Shown here one piece after another: positions 6,205 through 9,111 of a stretch of 9,111 nt of DNA. The notes beneath the pieces are model-generated. The model saw only the letters and a program-made list of their open reading frames with translations, was not told the origin of the DNA and did no database searches. The DNA comes from an uncultured Eubacteriales bacterium (GTDB lineage: Bacteria > Bacillota > Clostridia > Oscillospirales > RGIG7773), in contig CAKTDK010000063.1 in the NCBI GenBank assembly GCA_934541205.1, positions 1 to 9,111 on the forward strand, written 5' to 3'. Within the stretch, counting starts at the first letter, position 1. Each line of letters opens with the position of its first letter. Made by a program: the position numbers and the translations under genes.

Positions 6205-7266
6205 ATGAAAAAAATCAGGGTAGATTTACAAAGGGATAGTTATGATATAATAATAAATAAAGGTATTCTTTTTAATTGTATTGATGAAATATCCCCTTAT
6301 GTAAAAAATAAGAGAGTTTTTCTAGTTTGTGACGATACTGTATATAAACTTTACGGCGAAAGTTTCAAAAAATATCTTGAGGAAAATAATTTGAAATGTG
6401 AAATATTTTCTTTTCCAAACGGAGAAAAAAGCAAAAATATATTTACTTTAAATGAGATATATGAAGATTTTCTAAGTAAAAATATTACCAGAAGCGATTT
6501 AATAATTGCTCTTGGAGGCGGTGTGACCGGAGATATAGCAGGTTTTGCGTCTGCTACTATTTTAAGGGGGGTTGATTATATTCAAATTCCCACAACTCTT
6601 CTTTCGCAGGTCGACAGTTCGGTAGGCGGAAAAACTGCTATTGATACAAAAGCGGGAAAAAATTTAGTAGGAGCTTTTTGTCAGCCAAAAAAAGTAATTA
6701 TTGATCCGGAGGTTTTAAAAACTTTAAATGACCGTATATTTTTTGATGGACTTTGCGAAGTAATAAAATATGGTGTTATTTGTGATAAAGAATTATTTGA
6801 CAGAATAAATTCCTGTCATAATCGTGATAGCTTATATGAAATAATTGAATATATTATTTATACTTCCTGTGATATAAAAAGAAAAATTGTCGAAAAGGAT
6901 CAGTTTGACAAGGGAGAGAGAATGCTTTTAAATTTAGGACATACGCTTGGGCATTGCTACGAAAAATTAGGTGATTACAGCAAATATACGCACGGAGAAG
7001 CTGTTGCAATGGGAATGTATAAAATAATGGAAATAGGCGAAAAAATGGGAATTACAAAAAAAGGGGAAAAGGAAAAGCTTATTTCTTTGTATAGTAATTT
7101 TAATATAAATTATTTTTGTCCAACCCTTGACAAAGTTCAAGCTGAAGATATTTTATCGAGAGATAAAAAATCCGACGGCGAAAAAATTAATATTGTAGTT
7201 CCAAAAAATATTGGTGATACTTATATAATAAATTTATCAAAAGCGGACTTTTTTAAATATTTATGA
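6205..7266 (+). CDS. aroB: 3-dehydroquinate synthase
   Basis: AroB converts DAHP to 3-dehydroquinate, the second shikimate-pathway step, using NAD and a divalent metal (usually zinc or cobalt). The 353-residue protein has the NAD-binding region DLIIALGGGVTGDIAGFAS (98-116), then IPTTLLSQVDSSVGGKTAID (128-147) and GKNLVGAF (151-158). The metal ligands are visible: E185 in CEVIKYG, H246 in NLGHTLGH and H263 in YTHGEAVAMGM. The length is normal for the family. GGAG at 6194-6197 lies 7 nt before the ATG. It sits 17 nt after aroF, and its stop lies just before the aroA start, supporting translational coupling within one operon. Confidence 0.96.
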   Translation: MKKIRVDLQRDSYDIIINKGILFNCIDEISPYVKNKRVFLVCDDTVYKLYGESFKKYLEENNLKCEIFSFPNGEKSKNIFTLNEIYEDFLSKNITRSDLIIALGGGVTGDIAGFASATILRGVDYIQIPTTLLSQVDSSVGGKTAIDTKAGKNLVGAFCQPKKVIIDPEVLKTLNDRIFFDGLCEVIKYGVICDKELFDRINSCHNRDSLYEIIEYIIYTSCDIKRKIVEKDQFDKGERMLLNLGHTLGHCYEKLGDYSKYTHGEAVAMGMYKIMEIGEKMGITKKGEKEKLISLYSNFNINYFCPTLDKVQAEDILSRDKKSDGEKINIVVPKNIGDTYIINLSKADFFKYL

Positions 7267-7274
7267 GGTGTTTT

Positions 7275-8492
7275 ATGGATTGTAAAATAAAACCAGCGTT
7301 ATTAAAAGGTGAGGTAAATATTCCTTCTTCAAAGAGCTATTGTCACAGATATATTTTGGGTGCTTCTTTATGTAAAGGTAAAAGCCTTTTAAGAAATGTA
7401 AGCTTTTCTAAAGATATATATGCTACTCTTGAAGGTATAAAATCTTTTGGAGCAAACTATAAAATAGTGGGAAATAGTGTTGAAATTTCAGGAATTTCAG
7501 ATGACAACAGTATTTCAGAAGTTTACTGCAATGAATCCGGTTCAACATTAAGATTTTTAATACCTATATTAACGGTATTAAAAAATAATGTTATGTTAAC
7601 CGGAGAAAAAAGGCTTTTTGAACGTCCATTAACGCCGTATTTTGATATTTTTAAAGAAAACGATATACAATATGAGATTGGAAAAACATATATAAAAATA
7701 AATGGGACCTTTAAAAATAAAAAGTTTGTTTTACCGGGTGATGTAAGTTCTCAGTTTATTACCGGGATGCTTTATGCAGGAGTATTAATGAATAAAGATA
7801 TTGAAATATTTATATCTTCAAATTTGGAATCAAGACCGTATATTGATATGACTTTAAAAGCATTAAAAGATTTTGGAATAAATATTGAAAATAATAATTA
7901 TAAAAGTTTTTATATAAAAAAAGGACAGACATTTAAAGAAACGGATATTATTGTGGAAGGCGATTATTCTCAGGCGGCATTTTTTATTACAGCTAATTTT
8001 TTAGGAAATAATATTAATATAAATAATGTGTTTGATAAATCTGTACAAGGGGATAAAGAAATTGTAAATATAATAAAAGAATATAAAAATTCCGGTTATG
8101 CAAAAACCGATGTTTCACAAATTCCCGACTTAGTTCCTATTCTTGCCGTTGCTGCTTCTTTAAGAGATGGAGATACGAAAATATACGGAGCAAAACGATT
8201 AAGGCTAAAGGAAAGTGACAGATTATATGCGATAACAAAGGCATTAAAAAATTTGGGCGCTGATATAGAAGAAGGCCAAGACTATTTATATATAAAAGGT
8301 AAAAGATGCTTGGAAGGAGGAGCTATAGACAGTGTTAATGATCATAGAATAGCTATGGCATGCGCTGTGGCTTCTACAAAATGCAGAAATTGTGTTATAA
8401 TAAAAAATAGTAAATGCGTGGAAAAATCTTATCCTGATTTTTGGAGTGATTTTAAAAATCTTGGCGGAAAATTTATAACAGGAGAGTTTTAA
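7275..8492 (+). CDS. aroA: 3-phosphoshikimate 1-carboxyvinyltransferase (EPSP synthase)
   Basis: AroA transfers the enolpyruvyl group of phosphoenolpyruvate to shikimate 3-phosphate, the sixth shikimate-pathway step. I start it at the ATG at 7275 (405 residues), because GAGGTG (7265-7270) sits 4 nt upstream. An in-frame ATG at 7263, overlapping the aroB stop as ATGA, would add four residues (MRCF) but has no ribosome binding site. With the 7275 start, the motifs are PSSKS (17-21), NESGSTLR (86-93), VSSQF (157-161), GDYSQAAFF (229-237), IPDLVP (284-289), RLKESDRL (310-317) and NDHRIAMA (355-362). They include the acidic catalytic residues D285 and E313 and the late Lys in EKSYPDF (K384). The glycine that follows GNA in the E. 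coli enzyme has an equivalent in SGSTLR. It is the third gene of the operon; aroC starts 1 nt after its stop. Confidence 0.95.
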   Translation: MDCKIKPALLKGEVNIPSSKSYCHRYILGASLCKGKSLLRNVSFSKDIYATLEGIKSFGANYKIVGNSVEISGISDDNSISEVYCNESGSTLRFLIPILTVLKNNVMLTGEKRLFERPLTPYFDIFKENDIQYEIGKTYIKINGTFKNKKFVLPGDVSSQFITGMLYAGVLMNKDIEIFISSNLESRPYIDMTLKALKDFGINIENNNYKSFYIKKGQTFKETDIIVEGDYSQAAFFITANFLGNNININNVFDKSVQGDKEIVNIIKEYKNSGYAKTDVSQIPDLVPILAVAASLRDGDTKIYGAKRLRLKESDRLYAITKALKNLGADIEEGQDYLYIKGKRCLEGGAIDSVNDHRIAMACAVASTKCRNCVIIKNSKCVEKSYPDFWSDFKNLGGKFITGEF

Positions 8493-8493
8493 T

Positions 8494-9111
8494 ATGATAA
8501 AATACAGTGTTTTCGGAGAGTCTCACGGAGAAGCGGTAGGTATAGTAATTGAAAATCTGCCGTCTGGTATTGAAATAGACAATGAATTTATTTTAAGTGA
8601 AATGAAAAGACGTCAGGGAATGGGAAAAGGAATCACTACTTCAAGAAAAGAAGATGATGTTCCTGAAATATTAAGCGGAGTGTTTAATGGTAAAACTACA
8701 GGTACTCCGTTATGTGCAGTTATAAAAAATTCAAATGTTATATCAAAGGATTATTCAAAGCTTAAAACAGTGCCAAGACCGTCCCATGCTGATTTAGCCG
8801 CTTTAAAAAGATATGACGGATATAATGATTACAGAGGCGGGGGACATTTTTCCGGCAGGCTTACAGCTCCTTTAGTTTTTGCAGGAGCGCTGGCAAAATG
8901 TATTTTAAAAGAAAAAAATATTTATGTTGGTTCTCATATTCTTCAGATTATGGATATCAGAGATGAAGAATTTGATTATTTAAATGTTAATAAAGAAATA
9001 TTTGAAAGAATAAAGCAAAATCAAATAGCTGTAATAAGAAGTGAAACAGCGGAAAAAATGATTGCAAAAATCCAAGGTGCTTTTAAGGAAAAAACATCTG
9101 TAGGCGGAATT
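8494..9111 (+). CDS. aroC: Chorismate synthase, N-terminal 206 residues (runs off the window)
   Basis: AroC makes chorismate from EPSP with reduced FMN as cofactor, the last common step to Phe, Tyr and Trp. The frame is open from the ATG at 8494 to the window end with no stop. This gives 206 of the roughly 360 residues usual for the family, so the missing part lies outside the window. Visible motifs are VFGESHG (6-12) with catalytic-site His11, KRRQGMGKGITTSRKEDD (38-55), RPSHADLAAL (95-104) with the second conserved His98, and NDYRGGGHFSGRLTAPLVFAG (111-131). These are close variants of the RRRPG, RPGHAD and YRGGGRSSARET signatures of proteobacterial enzymes. GGAGAG (8481-8486) lies 7 nt before the start, inside the end of aroA. 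Only 1 nt separates it from aroA, so the two are surely co-transcribed. Confidence 0.95.
   Translation, partial: MIKYSVFGESHGEAVGIVIENLPSGIEIDNEFILSEMKRRQGMGKGITTSRKEDDVPEILSGVFNGKTTGTPLCAVIKNSNVISKDYSKLKTVPRPSHADLAALKRYDGYNDYRGGGHFSGRLTAPLVFAGALAKCILKEKNIYVGSHILQIMDIRDEEFDYLNVNKEIFERIKQNQIAVIRSETAEKMIAKIQGAFKEKTSVGGI

Noticed and set aside
6259..6275. A 17-nt match between the start of aroB and the citrate synthase terminator (2718-2734)
   Set aside because: Within aroB it encodes ordinary residues (KGILFN), there is no pairing arm beside it, and low-complexity AT-rich matches of this length are not surprising. No mobile element is implied.

Overview
The window is AT-rich, densely coding DNA that looks like a low-GC, spore-forming anaerobic Firmicute of the class Clostridia. 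It carries a sporulation-specific SpoIID with a zinc-site pattern like that of Clostridioides difficile SpoIID. It also has a clostridial-type citrate synthase, a HelD RNA polymerase factor, near-consensus sigma-A promoters with 17-bp spacers, and AAGGAG/GGAGG ribosome binding sites. The species cannot be named from the sequence.

Layout. The first ~110 bases lie downstream of spoIID and may hold the start of another minus-strand gene (weak). spoIID (114-1172, minus) diverges from a citrate synthase gene (1355-2713, plus), which has a perfect-consensus promoter and its own intrinsic terminator. helD (2803-4914, plus) follows with its own promoter. A new promoter overlaps the end of helD and starts a ~240-nt leader. 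After the leader come the shikimate-pathway genes aroF (DAHP synthase), aroB (3-dehydroquinate synthase), aroA (EPSP synthase) and aroC (chorismate synthase, cut off by the window end). These are packed with gaps of 1 to 17 nt and read as one operon for chorismate synthesis. No stretch above 300 bases lacks a gene; the longest gap between the larger genes is the aro leader.

The most interesting element is that leader (4904-5133). It encodes a 33-codon peptide with its own Shine-Dalgarno sequence. Eight of the 16 codons 9 to 24 are aromatic: six Phe, one Trp and one Tyr. An intrinsic terminator stands in front of aroF. RNA segments just before the aromatic codons (1), at the end of the peptide gene (2) and in the terminator apex (3) can form competing helices. 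This fits ribosome-mediated transcription attenuation: stalling at Phe/Trp/Tyr codons would free segment 2 to block the terminator, whereas completed translation would let it form. Together with the N-terminal regulatory domain of AroF, this suggests two layers of aromatic amino acid feedback, on transcription and on enzyme activity. Peptide, promoter and terminator are read directly from the sequence; the regulatory mechanism is inferred.
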